Positions 53,784 to 64,000 of a DNA stretch of 64,000 bases are shown in pieces. Made by a program: the position numbers and the translations under genes. The stretch's first letter is position 1, and each line of letters opens with the position of its first letter. Under the pieces are notes generated by a model that was not told the DNA's origin, did not search any database, and was given only the letters and a program-made list of their open reading frames with translations. Source of the DNA: Casuarius casuarius (taxonomy: Eukaryota; Chordata; Aves; Casuariiformes; Casuariidae); NCBI GenBank assembly GCA_003342895.1, contig PTFA01000010.1:10241984-10305983 (forward strand). The letters are read 5' to 3'.

Positions 53784-55689
53784 TACGAAAATTCTACTCT
53801 ATTGCCCTTAACCATGGAGGCATTTAATGGGCCACCTGCAAACACCTGTGCTCCACACAATGGAATATACCAGTTCTGTCACCTGAAAGGAGATGAATGC
53901 ATGCTGTGGGCAATGCTTAAGAAGCAGTGGACTTTCAGAAGCTTCAGTGGAATTACTTCCACTTTGAATATTAAGCCCAGCACTACAGAGTTCTGCCCTT
54001 TCCCAAAAGTTAAAATGAGCTTAGTTATTTTTCATTTATTATTCAGATGTTCAACTGACAAAATAAAAAAACAGCATAGTGCTCAAAATGACCTACTTTA
54101 CTACTATCACTAATAGTAAATTGTGTGACACAGCAATACTTGTGCTGGACATATGGGAATATGATACCTTTTGCTAGATTATACCTCACAATATAAAACC
54201 ACAGACAGAGCCAATAATCACCCAAAATTCAAAGTATCTTTTAGCCCTAGTCTTGAATGAAGGCTGCTATAGCTGGTTTTATTATTCATGTAAAATTGCA
54301 GGTGGACATCTTAACTAATACTCACAACCTGCATAGAGTATACATCAGCAGTGATGTTCCAAAAGAGCTTCCCCACTAGTCATCTATATAGTTTGTCACC
54401 CTTGTTATTCTTGCTTCTCTTGTCAATGATAACAGGAGCTGATCAGTGGGCAATGGACTGAAAGAAGTGAAAGCAATTGAATCTCCTGTCAAACATGAAG
54501 CATGCAGGCAAGGAGAAGGGTGAATGCACATTTGTACCTGCCCTGTACCAACACTGAAAGCAACCACTAAAAGCAGATCTGTAGTGACACAACCTCTTTT
54601 CCCATCTCTTCCCCGCTGCCAGTCAGAGACAAAATCTCCGTGGCTCAATTCAATTGCTTAAACATGGGCATCTGATGCCATTTGAGTTGGTCTAGGGTAT
54701 CCCTGCTTCAGCTTCCAGTTGCTGCTTGAGGAGAGCACAGGTCTGCCTTGTGTCATGCTTGCCAGTCCCCAGGGATGTCTCAAATGCCCTAGGAATCACA
54801 GGGTCTCTCAAACAACACAAGGTGGCTCTGATTAGACAACTCATTCGGGCTCACATGGAGAGTCTAGACAGCTCGCTTGCATGTAGGCACCTAAATGCAG
54901 GTCTTAACCTTCAGCTGAATCACAGAGAAGGAGGACTTCTCATCACACTTACAGCTGCTGAAGAGGAGAGCTAACAACAGTCCTAAACAGCTGTCCTATA
55001 AATTCACTCCTTGCAATACTGAGCCTACTTTATCTTTGCTAAAGTGAGCCAAAAAAAACTTACAAATGCTTCACTGCTTGTTTCAAACCTTGCTCTAGAG
55101 GAGATGTTATGTGTCAAAAGACCAGAAGATTGTTTTATGTCCTCACCAGGGACAGGTGTCTATTACAAAGCATTTCCCACCAATATTCACGCAAGTAAGA
55201 ACAGCATTTGCTTTGAAAACAAAAATCCTATACTGAAAAGCCCCGTCGCTTCTGAGACCTTTGGCTCAAGTTCTGGATTTAATCCTTGTAAATTAACTTA
55301 TTTCTTACGAACAAGTCTAAAGACAGTAAAAAATCAGTACTTTCAAAATGAATTTTTCACAATATCCAAAGGAAGTGCATTTTAAACATATTGATGAGAC
55401 TACTTCTTCCAGACCAGCTAGATTCTGAGACACTCAGCAATCCACAAACATAATAGGCTATGCAATTTATTTCTCTGATCTATACAAGCTAATGTAACTA
55501 GGATTTTAAATAGCAATTTATTAATAATCACCTATTTTTGCCTGCTCTAGAAGTCTCATGAGAATGTAGCATACTTCTTCAGACACAAAAGGTCAGACAG
55601 TTAAGGCAATCTGAGAGTAAAGAGGATGGAAACACAAGTATGCTTTCACATTATTTTCACAAAGCAGCATAGAAGACACCAAGTTAACA

Positions 55690-55800
55690 GTCACTGTCCA
55701 ATGTTCTGTTCCTGGCTATATGCCTGACCTTTAAAAAGCATTTCAATTTGCTGTACCTCAGTTTCTTCAGTGGAAAATGGCCACTTTGATGCTATAAACA
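55690..55800 (+). mobile_element. Probable MIR-like SINE fragment
   Basis: ttcctggctatatgcctgacc, then ctgtacctcagtttcttcag and tggaaaatgg, follow the core and 3' half of MIR ('...ctgtgcctcagtttcctcatctgtaaaatgg'). This is the best MIR-like match in the window. Confidence 0.5.
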
Positions 55801-56289
55801 AGAAATGCTACATGAATTAAGCTAATAATCTACTATCTCTGTTTTTGCTTACGGCCTGTGAGATTTGTTGGCATGGTGGATTTGTGCGGGTCAGGCAGGC
55901 ATTCTGTTTTCCTGCACAGACCTGGAATGCTAGCTTGCAGGGGTGGGTGTGTGGGCTTGCAATTATGTCACTGTTGATTCTAATCAATCCACGAGAAGAT
56001 GGCATGATTTGTATGTAGTTCTGAACAAATCTCTTGTTAGGCTTATTACCATCTAGGTAGAGAGTTACTCCTTGAGCAGAGCCGACCATGTCAGCTGCAG
56101 GGAACACTAATCAGAGTAAGTGAGTTTTAAGAGAATGAAACACAAATGGGTCGGTTGCTAGTATCAGGCAGGCTAGCTATATAATCCAAGAAACTACTGA
56201 TGATATGGAGATAGTTGACCATCCCACTGCCTGGTCAAGGTGAAGACAGGTAGGAAGGCAGGCACCTTCTTACATGAAATTAAAACCCA

Positions 56290-56360
56290 AGCAAAACTGA
56301 TCTCTGTGCAGATTTGATTACAAGCATGAATCTCAGGTTAGGTTCATCAAAGTTCTCAGA
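56290..56360 (+). repeat. Dispersed repeat copy A (pair with 61917-61980)
   Basis: Shares agcaaaact, a gattt block, and a 21-bp core (atga-tctca-gttaggttca) differing at two positions with the sequence at 61917-61980, followed by aaagttc/gaagttc. The family is not recognised. Confidence 0.5.
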
Positions 56361-59300
56361 CATGAGCTGAGTATTGAATGAAATGACCACTCAGATTTCC
56401 AGCGGTTCCAAGTTATATTTACAGTCAACCTAGGCTCTAGGGCTGAGGATCTATGGTTGCAAAAAGAAAAGTTATGAACCCAAGTGGTTTTAATCAGAAA
56501 ACAGTCAAAACTGAAAATCCGGAACAAGCATTGCTTTCAGTTCTACATACAAAGAACAAAACGTTGTCAAAGTCACTATAAATGTGGAGCAAAATGAAAA
56601 AAGGTTGCTAACAGAACTATTTGAAAGTGGGGAACTGCATGATTTTTCTCTGTCTTTCCACAAATTTCAGACATGTTCAAGCTTTTGTTAGTCACACATT
56701 GAAAAAGTGAGATGATTTCTGATTTGTTTCATTTTGTGGTTGCTGTTTTGTTGGCATTTATTTGGTTGATATCAGTCTTCCAAATTTGGAAATGATATCA
56801 ACATTTACATATCTTTTGTTTTTCCTTTTTTAGACTCATGCTCACCTTCAAGACTAGGGCTTCAGATCCCAAGCCCCATGAGTATTTCAAACTCTTTTTT
56901 TTTGCTTTGATGGAGCAGATCTCACTTTTCATCTTCTCTTATTACAATAAAAATAGAATACATTTCATTTCCATGGACTTTCTAAACATGTGTATGTGGG
57001 TAGAAAGGGTCCAGAAACAACCACATGGATCTAGCTCCATCAGGATCAAAGACACCAAGAGAGTATGCATGGGAGGTAGTCTGCCAAGCATGCTTCATGC
57101 TGCATCTTACCTGCTTATAGGTGCAGGTAAGTACTTATGCTGGTATATATCACTGTAGCAACTGAATACATGAACTGATTCAACGATGTCCTGGCCCTTC
57201 CCCCTACAGAGATCAGCATGAGTCCCATCTTTTCACAGAGTTCTGCTGTGCGACACAGTATTTCCAGTGTGAGAGGGATGCTTACTGTGGTCATGCACTG
57301 CTGCTCCCTTTTCCTATATAACTCTTGCTCCAAGGCTCTTCTACCTTACACTGCTGAGGAATTTCATTCCTTCCCAGAAGCCCTTTAGGAGGGTGCATAG
57401 TGGCAGTGCTATTACTGCCAGGGGAGCAGGTAACCAAGGCTATCATCTTTCCCCACGGCTGCCACAGTGTCATCCCAAAATCCAAGAGATAATATATTGG
57501 TCATGTGCTAAGCAAGTGCTCTAGAGCTGAACCAGCTCTGCATTGGGCTTCAGAAACCACATGCTTTTAGTACCTAACCTCTGAAAAGGCAGCCTCTGGG
57601 GTGGTCCAGTATCATCAGAAGGAAACACACTGGATATTAGTCAAATTCTTCCAAACGTGTGACCTCTGAAAGTTTTTTGGAGAATGTGTAAAAACAATGC
57701 CTGCTGCTGGTGGATGCAGCTTGTTGCCTTTTTGTACTCTGTGATAGGTTTCACATTTGCTGCCCACATTCGAGGCTTACAAGAACTCTGCAGGCTCTGC
57801 AGAGATGCAGATTTCAGCTCAGCTCAATTCAGCTGGGCTGTTCATGCCTCTGATGTCAGGCACATCACTAGACCCAGTGTTCAGAAAACTATTATCTAGG
57901 CAATGGTGATGTACTCATCAACATGTGCTCCTTCTCTGCTTGGACTGACCCAACTGTGCAGAGCTTCTGCTACAGCACAACATTGTCATTTGGCTAGAAA
58001 ACCAGTTATTTATGCTTTTAGATCACTAGATGGCACTCAGGTCAATCTCCACAGCCGACCTCCCCAGGACAAGTGTTTTATAACATCACCACAAACCTAG
58101 CAGGGCTGGTTTTCATGTGAAGGATACAGGATGTTTCTGCTCTGGGCCTCATCTGGGCCTCCACCACCAAGTCAATACTCTGACTGCTCTCACTGTAATT
58201 CCTATCCTGTTTAGCATAAAAACATCTTCTCTTCCCCTCAGTGTGAAAGCTGTGGATACTGTCTGACTCTGTTCACCTTCTAATTTACATCTGAAAAGAA
58301 ACTCCTCTTGGTTCTTCTGCACAAGCCAGCCTGCTGCTCACTGGCCACATGCTAGCCCTACAGTCTGGCTGGTGTGCCTGTTGGCTTGCCAGTGCCACAT
58401 TCTCCATGTCTGCAACCCACCTTCTCTGCACACAGGAACCAAAAAGATTCTCCTGTGCCAGTCATGAGCAAACACAGTCTCTCCTTCTGCACCACTCCTG
58501 TTCCCTCTGCAGACCTGTGCTGCTGTTTCCCTCAAGCTGAAGGTGGACTGTAGTGCTGGTGTGCTAGTGGTGTTAATGGCATGGCAGGACAGTAGAAGAG
58601 AAGGACCTAACACCTCCCATCCCTGGTAATGACTGCAGTTATCTGGGGCAGTCTAAGTGTCTCTAGAATTTGCAAAATTGGCTCCTGGAAATAGTGGATA
58701 AAGAGGCATCCCTTGGTGGGGAAAAACCTTCAACGATGCAGGGACCTATATTTTAATTTTTACCATTTGCATGGACAGCAGCTCTGCTCTGGAAGGCAGT
58801 CTGCAAAAGGTAGTGTCTTGCAGAATACAATCCATCCACTAGGACTGAGGCCAATCAGCTAGTCTTTTATGCCCAGCTAGCATCCCTTTGCCTTGCAGCA
58901 TGACAGCCCTGGTAATCTAGGGGCTTTTCTTCCAAACCCAGAAAGCCAGGGATGGCTGTAATTCATGCAAAGCAGTTCCAATTTCTTTCTCTGGTTCCTG
59001 TTTTCTCTAGGGGCTGCTCCCTCAATATAAGTTTGTTTTAGCAAAGATAGAATAAGATGCAAGCTTTCCAGCTCCTTTCAGAGCCATTTTTTCCCTTTGC
59101 ATACTTTGTAATGCTCTTTTGGTATTTCTGCCCGTACCTAGCTATTACTTTTGCTGAGCTCATCCCTCTTCAAGTAAAGGTTGTTTACCTTTTTCCTCTG
59201 CCTCCCTTTCTCTACTAACATTAATTTTTTGGCTTTTCTTATTAATCTCCCTGCAGTGCTGAGATACTAGTAAGAAAAAAGAGAAAAAAGGATTTTGCAG

Positions 59301-61916
59301 GAGCCACAAACTGCTTGAAAGCTAACAAGCTCACTAAAGCAGATTTCAGAGACATTAGGTGTAGGCTTGATCTGTGTGCAAACCTTGACTCAGCACATAA
59401 GCAAACAGGCTCCAAAAATAGATTGCACTTTCCCAATTCACATGTGCTGCATGTGCCTTATTTCTGTGCTGTGCCTTCCAAAAATAGCATTCACATACAA
59501 TTGGTTGGTCTAAATCTGTGAGTATTTAGCTGCATGATTTTTCAACACTGGCATCAAAGCACCAGGCTCCACAGCCTTTTCATAGAGAGATTATCTCGTG
59601 GGCACCTCCTTCTATTCACAAAAAATATGACCTATGTCCCCTCCTATGTGCAATTGCATAATATCCATGTGGCAACTGTACAAACCACTCACATGGAGAA
59701 GTGACATTAGGAATAGGCTGAAATGTAGTTTTACCTTTTTTCTGTGCTCTCTAGCAGCTGGAAGCAAAGAGACAACCCATTTCCAGCTAATCATCTCCCC
59801 CCGCCCCCGAAACACCAGCAAGGGCTCTGTAGAGCAGCAGCCCAGAAACTCCAGTCTGACAAGCAGATTATTTGCATGCAGTTTCAAGCAAAGAGCTTGG
59901 ATAGAAACTGAATGAAATATTTCCTCTTCCATTCTTCAGGAGAGTAAATGAGTTTGTGGGCTATGAACAGATGTCTACCAAAAAGAAACTGGGAACTGCA
60001 ACTGAACAAGCAGAGTGCTAGTCTGGTAATAGAAATCATTTCTGTATAAAATAAGCAATAGCTGGGGAACAATGGCTATGCCAATGCAGTCTGTTAAGGA
60101 TGGGTCTAGACCAACCTTCAATGCTGAGACATCTGCATGCTCCAGCCAGAGACTAAAATCCCAGGACGTTACAGATGGAGAGGAGCCGCACAAGTTTCCA
60201 CACACACTTCAGACTGTATCTCTGATATACACCAGTTACACTATAAGCACAAGAGTAGCACATCAAAAGAGGACAGGCACTATGTAGTGACATTGCAAAT
60301 CCATCTTTAAGACTCCTAGTGCTAGATCAAAAATGCCATGGCCACATAACACAAAGCATATAAACTCACAATGCCCTTTCAAATGAACCCCAAAGTGTAA
60401 CAGATTACCTTGATCCCAGCAAGCCTTATGTCAGTGCAGGCTGGTCCTGCAACCACCATAAGCACCTGTGTGTGCTATGAGTAGTTCAATGGAAACATGA
60501 TGAGTACCCGTACTTGTTCCAGACACAGCTGATCCCACTGGATGATCCATTACTGCACCAATCCAGTAGCAATGATCCTTAATTGTGCAACCACAGCCTG
60601 AGGAAAAAAATGACAAAGAGAGGTGAGATATGAGTCATATCACTTAACAGATATGTTCCTCAAACCTGGTGAGAGTGATAAGAACAGATCTGCAGCAAGA
60701 AACACTTAATTATCTAAATATTTTCTGCTTCCCATTGGGCAGATAACACTGATGTTTCCTCCAAGTCTGAGAAAAGAAATTCAACTTGCAGGAAATCTAG
60801 CAGCTGAAAATCGTCCTGGGCCAATCTGATTTGGGAACCAATAGTGCAAGCTGACAAGTACTTACTGAGAGCATACAGCACCTCCCTTTCTCTTATCTAG
60901 ATAACTTACTACTACCACTACTTCTCTTATCTGGCCCTGCTTTATGCTTATTGAAGTTCAGCAATTTTACCCCTAAATACACCAACATGCAAATATACTA
61001 GCATGACTCAGAACTGGTGCCATAGATAATTTTTGTGTTCTTTTTGGTTTTTGTTTTGTTTATTTTTTCATACAGCAGGAATGTTTAAAGATAAAAATTA
61101 ATGCAGATACTCCAGGGCAAAGAAAGAAGCCAAGAAGCTGGCAGCTCACATCCCATTACCTGCTGGTATCTTTGCTGAGTCATCACTGGCTCTGATACAG
61201 GATCCTTCACCTCTGCTCCAGGACCTGGTGGAGATGCTTAGCTCTCACAAAAAGATGCTTTACAGGAAACTGCTTGAGATTTCCTAGCTTGATCTTTGCT
61301 CAGACATCTTCATTGCAACATCAGCTTCTAACATAATATTGTTTCCCAGGAAAATAGAGGCATAATTATTCTTATCCCCCCTCCTCCAACCCTTTGACTC
61401 CCATTAGGCTTTGAGCCTCCCACAATCCACTACTTCAGAAAGCACTACAAATTCCTGATACCCAGTTTGCAGTGGAAGTACAGCAGGGATCTAGGACCGC
61501 TGGGTGGACACGGGTCATGAAGGATATCTGATAGGATATGCCCAAGGTGAAAGCTCTGCACTGTTTCAGCTTTGTTCTCTTATGAACGGAGCAGGTTTAC
61601 CTGTTCATCAAACACCTACACTGCTCTGTAGCGCAGATGGAGACAATGGGACTGCTGAGCTGGTACAGACTGTGGGGTAAAGCAGCACAGAAGAGTTGGT
61701 GTGTGACAGACAGGCTGTTTCCTTCACTCCTCAGTGACCATGTAGCACTGGGATGTTAGTTTGGAAGCCTCCCAGCAGAGCTGCCTAACATGTTATGAAA
61801 AACCCTTGGTTGTGTCCTCCTTCAATTTATTTCATCTCCAGCCCTCCATACAATTATTCATTTTCCAGTGGAATTATAAGAAGTTTGTAAAGCATCTTTA
61901 ATGAAATCCAAATGTA

Positions 61917-61980
61917 AGCAAAACTCATCTGATTTAGTTANAGACATGAGTCTCAAGTTAGGTTCACAGAAGTTCACAAG
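61917..61980 (+). repeat. Dispersed repeat copy B (pair with 56290-56360)
   Basis: Second copy of the short repeat described at 56290-56360, in the same orientation. It contains the single ambiguous base at 61941. Confidence 0.5.
61941..61941. other. Single ambiguous base (N)
   Basis: One N inside otherwise normal sequence, an assembly or consensus ambiguity. Confidence 1.
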
Positions 61981-62089
61981 TTTCCTGGTAAACTTGAGAT
62001 GGGCATTTCATGAACCAAGACTGAATGTTGAGCAACTTAGAGCCTTTGAGCAATCCAGTGAAGTGAAGTTATGATGGAGGAGGCAACAA

Positions 62090-62355
62090 ATAAAGCAGCA
62101 GATTCAAACAAGAAGAGGTGAGTCTTCACACAGGGATAGCTGAGCCATGGAATGCCTTGCTGCAGGATGTTGTGGATGACAATAGTTTACAAGGGTTCAG
62201 CAGGCAGCTGGACAAATTCATGGAAGAGAAATCCATTGCAGGTTAATAACTAAAATGAATACTACCAGCCCATGATGCTCCTAAATGGTTGGTGGTTTGG
62301 GAACAGGACACGGAGCTACACAGACTGTGCAACTAGTAGAGCCATTCTTACATAC
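62090..62355 (+). mobile_element. CR1 LINE 3'-end fragment
   Basis: The landmarks occur in the CR1 order: gagtcttcacacagggatag, ccatggaatgccttgctgca, ggatgttgtggatgac, acaagggttcagcagg, ctggacaaattcatggaaga, gaaatccattgcaggttaat, and the terminal agccattcttac. These follow the end of CR1 ORF2 and its 3' tail in sauropsids. Frame is lost and no intact reverse transcriptase domain is present. Confidence 0.85.
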
Positions 62356-64000
62356 CATGCATTATTTCCTTGCCCAGCACCCATAGTAAATACCAAGGCT
62401 CAGATGTGTAAGAGTATTTATGACCTCAAATGTTATTGAAACAAGGAAGACTGGCCTTCTAAAAGCCCTTGTGATTCTGGAGAAGGATGGCTCACCACTT
62501 CCCTCAGAGACATTTCCTTGGACTTCCCATGGCATTCAGACAAGAAATTGATGTAGGAGGTACTATGTGTTTGAAATTTATACCATCAAACCTGTAAACT
62601 GAGGGCTCAAAGGCACAGCTGAGGTATTACAGCTCAAGGAACAATCCAACATGAGCTGAAGAGCAGGAAATGTCCACTTGGGTAGTGTTACTCTGTGGCA
62701 GATCATATAGAAGAGGCTTTAGCTTAAGCATCCATGAAAGAGATTTAACAGACATTGCTCCTCACATTCGCCAGGTGTTCAGAGCGAGACATGGGCAGAT
62801 ACCATGTTCAGCTGATATGTGGTAGCTTATGTAGCCACAGAAACTCACTTGTTAACCTGAGCCCAGCTTCCCTTGAAGACAAATGCTCGCCCATATCAAC
62901 TGATTTGACCAACATCAGTGGAGCAGTGCTGACTTATACCAGCAGTACATCCTGTGATGCTCCCACATCTTTACATAACTGTTTCTGACTTTTTCCTTTT
63001 TTCTCACAGGTAAATTGTGATTATCCTGGATCCAGCTGAGAATGCCACAAAAAATGATGATGTCATGAAGACTATTACTAATGTTTACCACTCTATATAT
63101 TTTATTCCCTTTGACCTCTTCCTTATGGAGCCCTCAGAGCAGGTTATTTAACCATTTCCCAATATAAAAGACATGAACAAGAGCTTTATAAAAATATTGG
63201 ACCAAACACTTGGACCAAATCTGATTTACAGTTACTCTAGATGATCTAATAATGGGCAGATCAGGTTCATGCAGCCATGAGCAATTTGAGGGTCAAACCA
63301 ATGTTTGTTTCACAAAAGAGGAAAGTCATGAGACAAGCAAAAGGATGCTTTGTGGAAATAAAGCACTTCATACTGGGGCTGTATTTTCAAAAGCATCTTT
63401 CATATTTAGTAATGTTTTGCTGTTTTAAAGCAATACCCATTTCAAATGCTGGACATGTTTAATACAGGCACCATGTTGATTCATCCTAGAGAAAGTAACA
63501 ATGGCTTGGCAGCCAGCAAAGACTTTTAAAAATAGCCCCTGAGAAAACAGCAAGGTCTAAAAATAGGACTAGAGCTGGAGAAAAAAAAGAAATGCCTTCC
63601 TGATGGTGCTGTTCTGGGTCAGCTATAAAACCTGGGGTTCATTCAAGGACGCACAAGGAATTGTAGTGTTCTGCAATGAATAACAGCTTGCGCTCTGTTT
63701 CTCTGTTGTGCTGCAATGGTCCCCCAATGAGAAGAAAGAAAATGAGATAGTCCCTCCATGAAAAGAAGGGAGAAAATAGCAGAATCTTAACATGGAAAGG
63801 TTGATGCAATTTTGGGATTACTTCCCTTCCTACCCCTCCCCAGCTCTTGATGAAAGCATCTCTCAGAAGTGATGTGGTTTTACCTTTGCTTCTCCCATGG
63901 TCCTCATCCCCCCCCACACACACCTCTGTTCTCCAGTGCCAATGTTCCTTCACACGAAAAGGGATTTTATGAGCACATCTGTGCCATACTGGCACAGATA
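62356..64000. other. Intergenic sequence, no gene recognised
   Basis: No gene or repeat recognised apart from a short C-run and CA stretch near 63909-63922. KCNA6, expected further in this direction by synteny, does not begin within the window. Confidence 0.5.

Larger units (their letters stand above)
53784..62089. other. Intergenic sequence, no gene recognised
   Basis: About 8.3 kb with no recognised gene. It contains a possible MIR-like fragment and both members of a short dispersed repeat pair. The rest appears unique. Confidence 0.6.

Overview
The window is vertebrate nuclear DNA, most likely from a bird, though a turtle or crocodilian cannot be excluded. It holds one recognisable protein-coding gene, KCNA1 (voltage-gated potassium channel Kv1.1), on the minus strand at 2295-3770. 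The rest is non-coding sequence with short tandem repeats and a few worn interspersed repeats. The sauropsid assignment rests on two CR1-type LINE 3' ends (6811-6912 and 62090-62355) and on several degenerate palindromic repeats of the 'gcctgatcc...gaagtcaatgg...ggatcaggcc' kind common in archosaur and turtle DNA. No mammalian Alu, L1 or B-element material was recognised. Two runs of N and one single N show a draft assembly.

Layout. Positions 1-2294 lie downstream of KCNA1 and probably contain much of its 3' UTR. The intronless reading frame fills 2295-3770. Upstream on the minus strand, strong splice signals suggest a 5' leader of two exons: exon 1 ends at 5152, a 1231-bp intron covers 3921-5151, and exon 2 begins at 3920 and carries the whole coding sequence. 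The intron contains a long (CA)n tract and an assembly gap, and its 3' end is strongly pyrimidine-rich on the transcribed strand. A CpG island at about 5545-6735 is the likely promoter region.

From about 6.9 kb to 64 kb I see no convincing gene. In mammals KCNA1 lies in a cluster with KCNA6 upstream and KCNA5 downstream, so this long stretch is probably the KCNA6-KCNA1 intergenic interval; KCNA6 itself is not in the window. Its content is mostly unique A/T-leaning sequence with microsatellites, two GGGAA-type purine arrays, an exact 37-bp tandem duplication, possible MIR-like SINE fragments, fossil palindromic repeats and CR1 remnants.

The points most worth checking are: a conserved-looking A-to-I recoding hairpin in the KCNA1 S6 segment, with an A-C mismatch at the edited position; the predicted leader intron; a miR-129-type seed match in the putative 3' UTR; and an isolated 141-bp open phase-0 exon-like segment at 52605-52745 on the minus strand. 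I found no evidence of a new multi-gene system.
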